Assembly: GCA_023418095.1 (NCBI GenBank)
Contig: JAEZDL010000224.1
Coordinates: 1 to 15,353, forward strand
DNA from: Bacteroidota bacterium
GTDB taxonomy: Bacteria; Bacteroidota; Bacteroidia; Flavobacteriales_F; PHOS-HE28
Reading direction: 5' to 3'
Length of the DNA: 15,353 nucleotides
The translations under genes were made by a program, and so were the position numbers. Positions 7,575-13,819 of the stretch are shown here, in pieces. The notes beneath the pieces were generated by a model. That model searched no databases. It had not been told where the DNA came from and saw only the letters and a program-made list of their open reading frames with translations. How positions within the stretch are numbered: position 1 is the stretch's first letter; each line of letters begins with the position of its first letter.

Positions 7575-8678
7575 CTACACTCTGCTGGTTCGTTGTCTTA
7601 CAAGATGATCGGCGATCACCAGGCATGCCATCGCCTCCACGATCGGGACCGCACGCGGAACAACGCATGGATCATGTCTTCCCTTTGCCTGAAGAACACT
7701 TTCATTTCCATGCAGGTCCACCGTATGCTGCGCTTTCGCGATCGTTGCCGGTGGTTTGAAGGCCACATCGAAATACAGATCCCCGCCATTGCTGATGCCA
7801 CCGAGCAGACCGCCGCTGCGGTTGCCTTCCGATCGGATGCGGCCCTGATCGCCGATAAGCGGATCGTTGTGCTCCGAGCCGCGCATGGCGGCCGCCTGGA
7901 AACCGCTGCCGATCTGGAAACCCTTCGTGGCGTTGATCGACAACATCGCCTTGGCCAGATCCGCATCCAGCCGATCGAAGACCGGCTCGCCAAGACCTAT
8001 GGGTAGTCCGCTTATGATGCAATGCACCATGCCACCGATCGAATCACCTTGGTTGCGGACATCCTCGATCAATGCGCGCATTTTAGCCGAAGTGGCTGGA
8101 TCGGGGCAGCGCACTGGATCGCTCCAACGTTCCTCCAGATCAAGCCCACCGGCTTGTTTGATCATGATCGGGCCCACCTGTGAAACGTAGGCATCCACCT
8201 TTACCCCCTCACGCTCGATCAGCTGCCTTGCGATCGCGCCGGCCACCACGCGGGAGGCTGTTTCGCGCGCGCTGCTACGGCCACCGCCCCGGTGATCGCG
8301 GATCCCGAATTTCTGATCCCAGGTAAGGTCCGCATGGCCTGGCCGGAACACTTCCTTCAAATGGTCATAATCGCCACTACGCGCATCGTTGTTGCGGATC
8401 ACGAATCCGATCGGCGTACCCAGGGTCGTTGGAACGGCATTTTGGGCCTGGCCCGGAACAGCGAAGATCCCGCTGAGGAACTCCACCCGGTCGCCTTCCG
8501 ATCGCGTGGTGCCCAACGGCGTGCTTCCCGGGCGGCGCCGATCCAGTTCCTGCTGGATCCGATCAAGATCAAGCGCCAGCCCGGCAGGGCAGCCATCGAT
8601 CACGCCACCGATCGCGGCGCCATGGCTTTCACCAAAGGTGGTGAGACGGAAAGCCGTACCGAAGCTGTTGCCGCGCAT
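7575..8678 (-). CDS. aroC: Chorismate synthase
   Basis: A 367-residue protein, the normal bacterial length, catalysing the last shikimate-pathway step: 5-enolpyruvylshikimate-3-phosphate to chorismate with loss of phosphate, needing reduced FMN. The signatures are GNSFGTAFRLTTFGESHG (residues 3-20, with the conserved histidine at 19), IDGCPAG (27-33), FRPGHAD (109-115), and DHRGGGRSSARET (126-138, part of the FMN and substrate site). The C-terminus, VPIVEAMACLVIADHL, is also typical. The ATG at 8676-8678 follows TACATTCG at 8685-8692. The stop (TAG) touches the ATG of the symporter with no spacer. The shared transcript with a transporter has no obvious metabolic logic. Confidence 0.98.
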   Translation of the reverse strand: MRGNSFGTAFRLTTFGESHGAAIGGVIDGCPAGLALDLDRIQQELDRRRPGSTPLGTTRSEGDRVEFLSGIFAVPGQAQNAVPTTLGTPIGFVIRNNDARSGDYDHLKEVFRPGHADLTWDQKFGIRDHRGGGRSSARETASRVVAGAIARQLIEREGVKVDAYVSQVGPIMIKQAGGLDLEERWSDPVRCPDPATSAKMRALIEDVRNQGDSIGGMVHCIISGLPIGLGEPVFDRLDADLAKAMLSINATKGFQIGSGFQAAAMRGSEHNDPLIGDQGRIRSEGNRSGGLLGGISNGGDLYFDVAFKPPATIAKAQHTVDLHGNESVLQAKGRHDPCVVPRAVPIVEAMACLVIADHLVRQRTSRV

Positions 8679-8684
8679 GAGCGG

Positions 8685-8692
8685 CGAATGTA
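8685..8692 (-). promoter_or_regulatory. Candidate -7 element of aroC
   Basis: On the minus strand this reads TACATTCG, matching TAnnTTCG, and it ends 6 nt before the aroC ATG. No -33 box is evident. Confidence 0.4.
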
Positions 8693-8772
8693 GAAAGAAC
8701 CGACCGGAGCATCTGCGGGGATGACGGCGATCTTGGGTGTATTCCGATCACCCTTGTCAGTGGGCGTCTTAG

Positions 8773-8823
8773 CTGGCCTTTCTCGTGCGATGCTCTTGGT
8801 CGCGAGAGCATTTGGTGGATCAA
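8773..8823 (+). repeat. Degenerate ~50-bp direct repeat, copy A
   Basis: Starts CTGGCCTTTC, then GCG, TGCT, CTTGG and GCGAGAGCA followed by TTTGGTGGAT. The same ordered blocks occur at 9102-9153 with small gaps. The origin is unknown; it may be a relic of a mobile or duplicated element. Confidence 0.5.
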
Positions 8824-8892
8824 GGGCAGCGCACGAACCTGACGGGGATCACCTGAGTTTTTAGCTGAATGGGCCTTCCAAACCTCCTACGA

Positions 8893-8916
8893 CATATGAA
8901 TGGCCATACATATGTT
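8893..8916. repeat. Palindromic repeat, first copy
   Basis: The 21 bases at 8896-8916 (starting ATGAATGGCCATAC) recur exactly at 8994-9014. In this copy the flanks extend the dyad: 8893-8914 reads CATATG, then A, ATGGCCAT, A and CATATG, which is self-complementary except for one central-flank pair. The symmetry suggests a dimeric protein site or a cruciform-prone repeat end. Confidence 0.65.
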
Positions 8917-8993
8917 CAATGCAAAAACGGCCGATATGTCATGGCTTTTGAGGGAATTTGATCTACCGGAAGCGCATATCTGCCAAAAGATCC

Positions 8994-9014
8994 ATGAATG
9001 GCCATACATATGTT
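8994..9014. repeat. Palindromic repeat, second copy
   Basis: An exact 21-base match to 8896-8916, with the left outer arm altered (CCATG instead of CATATG), so the palindrome is incomplete here. The two copies are 98 bp apart. Confidence 0.65.
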
Positions 9015-9101
9015 GGTCTTGATCTGGTTTGGAATGACAAGGGCGTCCTGCAGCACAGTGACTCCAAGTTGATCGATCACCGGGGTTTTGCGGCCGCTGA
9101 A

Positions 9102-9153
9102 CTGGCCTTTCCGGAGCGCTGCTTCTTTTGGGGCGAGAGCAGTTTGTTGAATT
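9102..9153 (+). repeat. Degenerate ~50-bp direct repeat, copy B
   Basis: Starts CTGGCCTTTC, then GCG, TGCT, CTTTTGGG, GCGAGAGCA and GTTTGTTGAAT. It aligns with copy A at 8773-8823, 329 bp away, with a few substitutions and short indels. Confidence 0.5.
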
Positions 9154-9165
9154 GATTGTGCTGGG

Positions 9166-9456
9166 TTATAGTCGATCGACAGTTATCATGAGATAAAAGA
9201 GAATACTAATGGTTGCCATTATCCCGTATCCAAGTGATGCTGCTCTATTTCTTTTCTTTCGTTGAATCATCAGAATTATTGTCCAGACTGGAACCAGTAT
9301 CAGTAATATGATTAAGCCATCATTAAAGCCATCCTTGCCAGAATAGGTTTTAGGATTGAAATAGGTCAAAAGCGAGAGAGCGAATGATCCCAGATTGATT
9401 AGGAAGCCAGCAAGGAGATACGGAACCAGGTTGATTCCTCTTAATCTGTCGTCCAT
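9166..9456 (-). CDS. Small three-helix membrane protein, unknown function
   Basis: Starting at the ATG 9454-9456 (MDDRLRGINL) gives 96 residues with three hydrophobic segments, about 11-31, 48-65 and 74-93. There is a basic cytoplasmic-type patch (QRKKRNR, 65-71) between the second and third, and the loop NPKTYSGKDGFND between the first and second. A longer open frame reaches 9570, but its extra N-terminus overlaps the methyltransferase remnant and is Arg/Asp-rich, unlike a leader, so the shorter start is preferred. It lies 20 bp after the end of the broken methyltransferase gene and shares its AT-rich composition, so the two probably arrived together. I do not recognise the family. Confidence 0.6.
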   Translation of the reverse strand: MDDRLRGINLVPYLLAGFLINLGSFALSLLTYFNPKTYSGKDGFNDGLIILLILVPVWTIILMIQRKKRNRAASLGYGIMATISILFYLMITVDRL

Positions 9457-9476
9457 TCTAGCGGGAACAAAAGGTT

Positions 9477-10167
9477 TTATAGGTTGGTGTAAATATGGAC
9501 GTGCCCTTGCTCTGTCTTCTGTCCTGTCGGCAGCTTGGTCAAACCAAGTGCGATCTCGAACGCAGTGCATAACTCCATCAACTCTTTAGGTTCCATCGGA
9601 AAGTCATCTTCAGTATCATAGTCACGAAGAAGTTGTTCGCGAGTGTAGAATGCGCGGTACGCATCCTTGCAACTCAGGTAAAATTTAGTCTTTTCGTGCG
9701 AATATCTCAAGACTTGAACAATACCTCTTCGGCATTTCTTCTGCTCATATAGTGAACGACCTGGCTTAGAATTATGAGGTCGTATGAGGACCGTTTCGGG
9801 ATGTACTTCTGAAAGGAGCAACCGTATCGAAGATTATTTCTAAGTCCCTCAAGGTCTATCTGATCTGTATATTCTGAATTTTTGCAGTTGAACTCCCTCC
9901 AAAGCTGTACAATGGATCCAATCTCAGACTCGTCTTGCTTCCTGTTGTCGTTCAGTTCATTTATTACCCAACGTACGGGCGACCCTCAACACCTTCGAGG
10001 TGTTTAATATGATAGCGACAGGCTAGAGCAAATAAGGCTCTGCCGTCAGCACACCCAATATCTAGAACACTTTCAAAGTTATGATCCTTAATCTGTTGAA
10101 TGAAACCCTCATCAGCTTGATCGAACAAGAGTTCATTGAACACAATTTCTTGACCCAATTTAGGCAT
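9477..10167 (-). pseudogene. SAM-dependent methyltransferase broken by two single-base frameshifts
   Basis: Three consecutive frames read as one class I methyltransferase of about 230 residues. Segment 1 (10167 to about 9973) has ESVLDIGCADGRAL, the SAM-binding motif I, and then HLEGVEGRPYV. Segment 2 (about 9970 to 9716) reads WVINELNDNRKQDESE, then SYDLIILSQVVHYM, a motif IV-like strand and helix, and EEVLF. Segment 3 (9713 to 9477) reads VLRYSHEKTKFYLSCKDAYR to the stop. Both joins need one extra base: near 9971-9972 (TACGT/TGGG) and near 9714-9715 (TTCAA/GTCTTG). Without correction, segment 1 stops at TAA (9964-9966) and segment 2 at TGA (9707-9709). A TTG-started frame from 9821 is therefore not an independent gene. 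Target unknown. Low GC and low GATC suggest recent acquisition. Assembly indels are the alternative explanation. Confidence 0.72.
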
Positions 10168-10171
10168 GAGA

Positions 10172-10179
10172 CGAACTTA
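10172..10179 (-). promoter_or_regulatory. Candidate -7 element of the broken methyltransferase gene
   Basis: On the minus strand this is TAAGTTCG, matching TAnnTTCG, ending 4 nt before the ATG. It is also half of a small dyad, GAACTT (10173-10178) with AAGTTC (10189-10194). Confidence 0.4.
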
Positions 10180-10248
10180 CGTGAAATGAAGTTCATGCCC
10201 CGCTCCACATTGTAAGGTATTTACTCCGGCAAGCGAAGCACCATCCCC

Positions 10249-10412
10249 GATCGCTTTAGCGATCACAGTGGAAAGCCCGCAAGCGAGGCTTTTGCGAGCG
10301 CGGACTTGCAACCCTTCGACTTCGCTCAGGACAAGCTCCGACCGCGACCCCGCCTTCGCTAAAGCTTTGGCGGGCGAAGCCCATGTTGCTCAGAGGCGGG
10401 GAAACGCCCAAA
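10249..10412 (-). repeat. Dispersed modular intergenic repeat, copy 3, with a nested palindrome
   Basis: On the minus strand: TTTGGGCGTTTCCCCGCC (from 10412), then CGCCCGCCAAAGCTTTAGCG with AAGGCGGGGTC, a nested GAGC-to-GAAGGG block (10312-10337), CAAGTCCGCG (CAAGTCC at 10302-10308) and GGGCTTTCC (10270-10278). The terminal CTCACGC module is replaced by a perfect hairpin, GATCGCT-TT-AGCGATC (10249-10264). The nested block contains CTTCGACTTCGCTCAGG, which I recall as a widespread short palindromic repeat in environmental genomes. It sits between the divergent methyltransferase remnant and smpB. Confidence 0.72.
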
Positions 10413-10432
10413 CCTTCCTGATCCCTTCGCCG

Positions 10433-10440
10433 TAGTTTCG
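10433..10440 (+). promoter_or_regulatory. Candidate -7 element of smpB
   Basis: TAGTTTCG, matching TAnnTTCG, ending 7 nt before the smpB ATG. The upstream -33 region shows no convincing TTTG. Confidence 0.4.
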
Positions 10441-10447
10441 CCGATCG

Positions 10448-10894
10448 ATGGCCGCACCAACGATCGATGTGAAGAACCGCCGCGCGGGTTTCGAGTATCA
10501 CCTGCTCGACACCTACGAATGCGGCATGGTGCTGATGGGATCGGAGATCAAGAGCATCCGTGCGGGCGGCGCCAGCATCAACGAGGCGTTCTGTGCGTTC
10601 GTGGGCAACGATCTGGTGGTGCGCAACATGCAGATCAATCCGTACGGCACCAACATCCATTTCGTGCACGAGCCGAAACGCGATCGGAAACTGCTGCTGC
10701 ACCAGCAGGAACTGGACAAGCTGAAACGCAAGACGCGCGATGTGGGGATGACGATCATTCCCGTGCGATTGTTCATCGCGCCGAACGGTTTTGCGAAGCT
10801 GGAGATCGCGCTGGCAAAGGGAAAGAAGAGTTTCGACAAGCGCGAAAGCCTGAAGGAGAAGGATGTGAAACGCGACATGGACCGCGATCGCTAG
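10448..10894 (+). CDS. smpB: SsrA-binding protein SmpB
   Basis: 148 residues, the usual SmpB length. SmpB binds tmRNA and delivers it to stalled ribosomes for trans-translation, rescuing the ribosome and tagging the unfinished peptide. Family signatures are KNRRAGFEYHLLDTYECGMVL (here in part, residues 9-29), GSEIKSIRAG (32-41), the region NPYGTNIHFVHEPKRDRKLLLH (64-85) with the conserved "RxRKLLLH"-type motif, and the basic C-terminal tail KGKKSFDKRESLKEKDVKRDMDR that enters the mRNA channel. The stop TAG (10892-10894) directly abuts the ATG of the glycosyltransferase gene. No ssrA gene is visible nearby. Confidence 0.98.
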   Translation: MAAPTIDVKNRRAGFEYHLLDTYECGMVLMGSEIKSIRAGGASINEAFCAFVGNDLVVRNMQINPYGTNIHFVHEPKRDRKLLLHQQELDKLKRKTRDVGMTIIPVRLFIAPNGFAKLEIALAKGKKSFDKRESLKEKDVKRDMDRDR

Positions 10895-12862
10895 ATGAAG
10901 GCCTGGCGTGCCCATATCGCGCGGTACGGCAAGGCGATCTTCCCCGGAGAACCATGGGTGCGCGTTACGTTTTTGGTGTTGTTCGCGATCGCGGCGTTGC
11001 TGCGCTTCTGGGTCCTGCCGAACATTCCGTACACGCACGACGAGATCAGCGCGCTGGTGCGGATCTTCCCTTCACTCTACGAAACGATCAAGATCGGTGT
11101 GATCCAACTGGACACGCATCCGCCGGGTGTGCAGGTGTTCGAGTGGATCTGGACGAAATTCTTCGGGAAGGAGGAAGCAGCGGTGAAACTCCCGTTCATC
11201 GTGATGAGCCTGGCGGCGATCTTCCTTCTCTACCGCACCGCGCTGCTGTGGACCGGTCCGGCGGTGGCGTTGTTGCTCACCGCGCTGATGGCCACTTTAC
11301 AATATTCCGTGATGTACGGCCAGATCGCGCGGCCTTACGCGGCCGGGCTTTTCACCACGGCGCTTCTGGCCGATCAGCTTACGCGCTACCTCGCGATCAG
11401 TCGTTTCAAGAACCTGCGCGGGATCTTGCTCGCCGCGGTGCTGAGCGCCTACACGCATCATTTTTCGTTGATGCTCGCCGGCTTGATGGTGATGACCGGT
11501 TTTTTCCTGATCAAGCCAGATCAACGGCGGAATTACCTCTTCATGTGCGGGATCGGGATCTTGCTGTACCTGCCGAACGTTTCGATCTTCCTGAAACAAC
11601 TTTCGATCGGTGGATTGAGCGAATGGCTTTCGCCGCCGGATAAGCACTGGCTAGCCGACTATGGCATGTACATCGCGCATTGGTCGCTGCCATTTGCGGT
11701 CGGGTTGATCGCGCTTGTGCTTCTCTCGATCGGCTTCGGTGTTTGGAAAAAGACCCCACGAACTCCCGCGTTGGTGATCTTCCTGATCTGGGGATCGGTG
11801 CCTTTGATCGTCGGGCTGCTGTACAGCATTTACCGCGCGCCGGTGATCCAATATTCCATGGTGCTGTTCTCGTTCCCATACCTGGTGATCGCATTGCTGA
11901 TCGGGCTTTCGAAACTTCCGCGTGTGCCTACTTTGATCGTTACCGCGTTGATCACGATCGGATCGATCTACACGTTGATCTTCACGCGTGAACATTACAA
12001 GGTCTTCTACACATCGAAATATGAAGCGATCGTTCGTGAAGGATTTGCGGTGTTGGATGAACATGGGAAGAATGAAGCGACGGTATTGATCGATGCGCCG
12101 GATGAAGTGATCCGCTTCTACCGCGATCTCTGGAAGATCAGGCCGGATCGGTTCGACTACGTGCAATTGCGCAACACGATGAGCGTCGGTCATTTCGATC
12201 GCAGGCTGAAGGAACTCGCCGGAAAGAGGATCTTCTACGGGCAGACGAATGGCGCGCCGTATGAGCGGCTCGCGCGGATCCAGCTCCACTTCCCATACAT
12301 GATCTCGCGCACCGATATGGCCGAAGGACAGACCTTCGAGTTCACCGATCGGAAAATTGAAAGCGCGATCGAGGATCGTGAGTTGATCGCTTTTGCTTCA
12401 CCGTTCGAGAAGAAGGGAGACTGGCAGATCGATCCACATCTTGAAGTGATCCAGGGAAAGGACACTGTGCCTGCCTGGAATTTCGACCAGCGTGAATTCG
12501 GAGCATCGATCCAACTTTTGCTGGACAGCGTGATCGAGCATGAACAGGACCAGATCGAAGTGATCGCACGGATCCGTTTCCGTCCGCCAGCGCGTGAAGC
12601 TGCGATCGCAGCACAACTATTCCTTGGTGATAGTTCAGTCTTCTACCGCGATGGCGGCTTGGGCCAGATGCTCACAACTGAAGGTACCGAGCACTTGATC
12701 GTAGCGGTGCGAAAAGCCGATGTGCGTCTGCGCGACAAACCGATCGAACTGAAAACCTACATCTACAACATCGATCGCGGGCCGATCGAAGTGGAGCGGA
12801 TCGAAGTTTGGCGCCGGAACGCGAACCGTTACCAGTACAGCTCCTTCGGACCGATCGAATAA
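10895..12862 (+). CDS. GT-C family membrane glycosyltransferase (PMT/ArnT-like) with C-terminal soluble domain
   Basis: 655 residues. A cytoplasmic start (MKAWRAHIARYGK) is followed by TM1 (about 24-41) and the first periplasmic loop with THDEIS (residues 47-52), whose acidic pair matches the catalytic Asp/Glu of GT39/GT83-type enzymes using polyprenyl-phosphate sugars. DTHPPG (73-78) is also typical of this superfamily, as is the later short motif YGQIARPY. About ten further hydrophobic segments run to residue 370. The remaining ~280 residues are polar and beta-rich with no membrane segment and should lie in the periplasm; their role is unknown. The protein probably transfers a lipid-linked sugar in envelope glycan assembly; donor and acceptor cannot be read. 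It abuts smpB (TAG then ATG) and ends 16 bp from the convergent methyltransferase gene. Confidence 0.82.
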   Translation: MKAWRAHIARYGKAIFPGEPWVRVTFLVLFAIAALLRFWVLPNIPYTHDEISALVRIFPSLYETIKIGVIQLDTHPPGVQVFEWIWTKFFGKEEAAVKLPFIVMSLAAIFLLYRTALLWTGPAVALLLTALMATLQYSVMYGQIARPYAAGLFTTALLADQLTRYLAISRFKNLRGILLAAVLSAYTHHFSLMLAGLMVMTGFFLIKPDQRRNYLFMCGIGILLYLPNVSIFLKQLSIGGLSEWLSPPDKHWLADYGMYIAHWSLPFAVGLIALVLLSIGFGVWKKTPRTPALVIFLIWGSVPLIVGLLYSIYRAPVIQYSMVLFSFPYLVIALLIGLSKLPRVPTLIVTALITIGSIYTLIFTREHYKVFYTSKYEAIVREGFAVLDEHGKNEATVLIDAPDEVIRFYRDLWKIRPDRFDYVQLRNTMSVGHFDRRLKELAGKRIFYGQTNGAPYERLARIQLHFPYMISRTDMAEGQTFEFTDRKIESAIEDRELIAFASPFEKKGDWQIDPHLEVIQGKDTVPAWNFDQREFGASIQLLLDSVIEHEQDQIEVIARIRFRPPAREAAIAAQLFLGDSSVFYRDGGLGQMLTTEGTEHLIVAVRKADVRLRDKPIELKTYIYNIDRGPIEVERIEVWRRNANRYQYSSFGPIE

Positions 12863-12878
12863 TTGCTGGTTCTTCGGA

Positions 12879-13562
12879 TCAAGGCCGCTTCGCGAACCAC
12901 AAATGATGCTTCGTGCCCTTGTCGCGATGCGCGAAGACTTTCTGTTCTTCCACCTGGAAACCTGCCATACCAAGCCTTCGCGTGAAAGGAGCATCGGGAT
13001 GTGTGCTCCAAACAGCGAGTATGCCGCCCGGCCGCAACGCATCGTACGCCGATCGAAGTCCGCGGTGGGAATAGAGCCGGTTGTTACTGGCCTGCGTAAG
13101 ACCTTCGGGACCGTTGTCGGTATCGAGCAGGATCGCATCGAAGCCATTGCGATCGTGGCGGATGATCTCCAGTACATCGCCGATCACCACTTTGGCGCGC
13201 GGATCGTTCATCGGCCGGCCGGCGAATTCACCGATCGGTCCTTCGTTCCATTTCACCACTTCGGGCACCAACTCTGCCACTACCACCTCCCCTTTCGGCG
13301 AGGTGTGTTTCAGAGCGGCGGCCAGCGTGAAACCCATGCCCAATCCACCGACCAACACGCGTGCTTTCCCCGGATCGGCGAGGCGTTTGATCGCGATCTC
13401 GGCCAGCGCATCTTCACTACCGTGGTGTTCGGTGGTCATCAGTTCGCCCATGATGCCGACGACCTCGATCGTGTAGTGCTCGTTGCGCTGGTAGAGGTGC
13501 AGGGTGCCACCGTTGTTGGGGATCTGTGCGGTATCGAGGAGCTTGTTGATGCGCATTTTCAT
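12879..13562 (-). CDS. Spermidine-synthase-like SAM-binding protein
   Basis: 227 residues with a small N-terminal beta domain (LHLYQRNEHYTIEVVGIMGELM, cited in part as residues 21-42) and a Rossmann methyltransferase fold. Motif I is VLVGGLGMG (69-77), the acidic end of strand 2 is E97 (VVVAELVPEVV), GDV occurs at 128-130, and DAILLDTDNGPEGLT (142-156) matches the gate loop region of aminopropyltransferases. True spermidine synthases usually have GGGDGG in motif I and D-x-T-DP in the loop; here these are GGLGMG and DTDNGPE, and the protein is shorter than the usual ~280-300 residues. So polyamine synthesis is doubtful and a divergent methyltransferase is as likely. The ATG at 13560-13562 follows AACCTTTG at 13567-13574. 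Convergent with the glycosyltransferase gene. Confidence 0.8.
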   Translation of the reverse strand: MKMRINKLLDTAQIPNNGGTLHLYQRNEHYTIEVVGIMGELMTTEHHGSEDALAEIAIKRLADPGKARVLVGGLGMGFTLAAALKHTSPKGEVVVAELVPEVVKWNEGPIGEFAGRPMNDPRAKVVIGDVLEIIRHDRNGFDAILLDTDNGPEGLTQASNNRLYSHRGLRSAYDALRPGGILAVWSTHPDAPFTRRLGMAGFQVEEQKVFAHRDKGTKHHLWFAKRP

Positions 13563-13566
13563 GGTG

Positions 13567-13574
13567 CAAAGGTT
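13567..13574 (-). promoter_or_regulatory. Candidate -7 element of the spermidine-synthase-like gene
   Basis: AACCTTTG on the minus strand, one mismatch from TAnnTTTG, ending 4 nt before the ATG. The following C of TTTGC fits the usual Bacteroidota form. The A/T-rich ATCAGAA repeats lie just upstream. Confidence 0.45.
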
Positions 13575-13577
13575 TCG

Positions 13578-13611
13578 ATCAGATGATCAGAAAATCAGAA
13601 GATCAGAAAAT
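13578..13611 (+). repeat. Short ATCAGAA-type tandem repeat
   Basis: ATCAGAT, ATCAGAAA, ATCAGAAG and ATCAGAAA follow each other in a ~34-base stretch beside the promoter of the minus-strand gene. Likely a slippage-prone simple repeat. Confidence 0.6.
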
Positions 13612-13622
13612 GAACGGCCGAT

Positions 13623-13681
13623 CAATGGACCGGATGTACTGGATGCGATCCAGTCCATCCGATCCATTGGGATGTTTTTTT
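13623..13681 (+). terminator. Long hairpin followed by seven T residues, possible terminator
   Basis: Two 22-nt arms (13623-13644 and 13648-13669) are complementary at 20 of 22 positions around the loop GCG; the inner seven pairs are ACTGGAT/ATCCAGT. A run of seven T (13675-13681) begins five bases after the stem. This is a terminator-like layout on the plus strand. The only plus-strand gene upstream is the glycosyltransferase, 760 bp away across a convergent gene, and the five-base gap is unfavourable, so the terminator role is uncertain. Confidence 0.4.
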
Positions 13682-13710
13682 GGAACGGGATCTTTTGGCC
13701 ATGCGCCAGC

Positions 13711-13811
13711 GCGTGAGGGGCACAGCGGAAAGCCCGGAGCGCAGCGAGGACTTGAAGCGGCGACCCGACAGCAACGCGGCCTTCTTAGGCCGGGTTGGTG
13801 GCACGCCCTAA
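13711..13811 (-). repeat. Dispersed modular intergenic repeat, copy 4
   Basis: On the minus strand: TTAGGGCGTGCC (from 13811), a hairpin with GGCCT and AGGCC arms, GTCGGGTCGCCG, TTCAAGTCCTCG (CAAGTCC at 13748-13754), GGGCTTTCCGCT (GGGCTTTCC at 13727-13735) and CCCCTCACGC. It shares the module order of the other copies but is shorter than copies 1 and 3. Confidence 0.72.
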
Positions 13812-13819
13812 GGAGCTCA

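Larger units (their letters stand above)
8679..9165. other. 487-bp spacer with repeats, no supported gene
   Basis: Holds the aroC upstream region, two copies of a degenerate ~50-bp repeat (from 8773 and from 9102) and two perfect copies of a 21-bp repeat (8896 and 8994). A 65-codon frame with a TTG start (8958-9155) crosses both repeat types and is not accepted as a gene. It marks the left edge of the AT-richer island. Confidence 0.6.

Noticed and set aside
8958..9155. 65-codon frame with TTG start (contains MNGHTYVG)
   Set aside because: Built from the 21-bp and ~50-bp repeats, no recognisable fold or start signal; treated as repeat DNA.
9457..9570. N-terminal extension of the small membrane protein
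   Set aside because: Overlaps the methyltransferase remnant in another frame and is unlike a leader; the ATG at 9456 gives a sensible protein.
9477..9821. Independent 114-residue gene with TTG start
   Set aside because: Its first ~33 residues are the wrong frame of the methyltransferase; the rest continues that protein after a one-base shift.
10519..11643. 374-codon plus-strand frame
   Set aside because: Overlaps smpB and the glycosyltransferase in a different frame; both of those show clear family motifs.
12903..13586. 227-codon plus-strand frame
   Set aside because: Antisense to the spermidine-synthase-like gene, which has the motifs; this frame has none.
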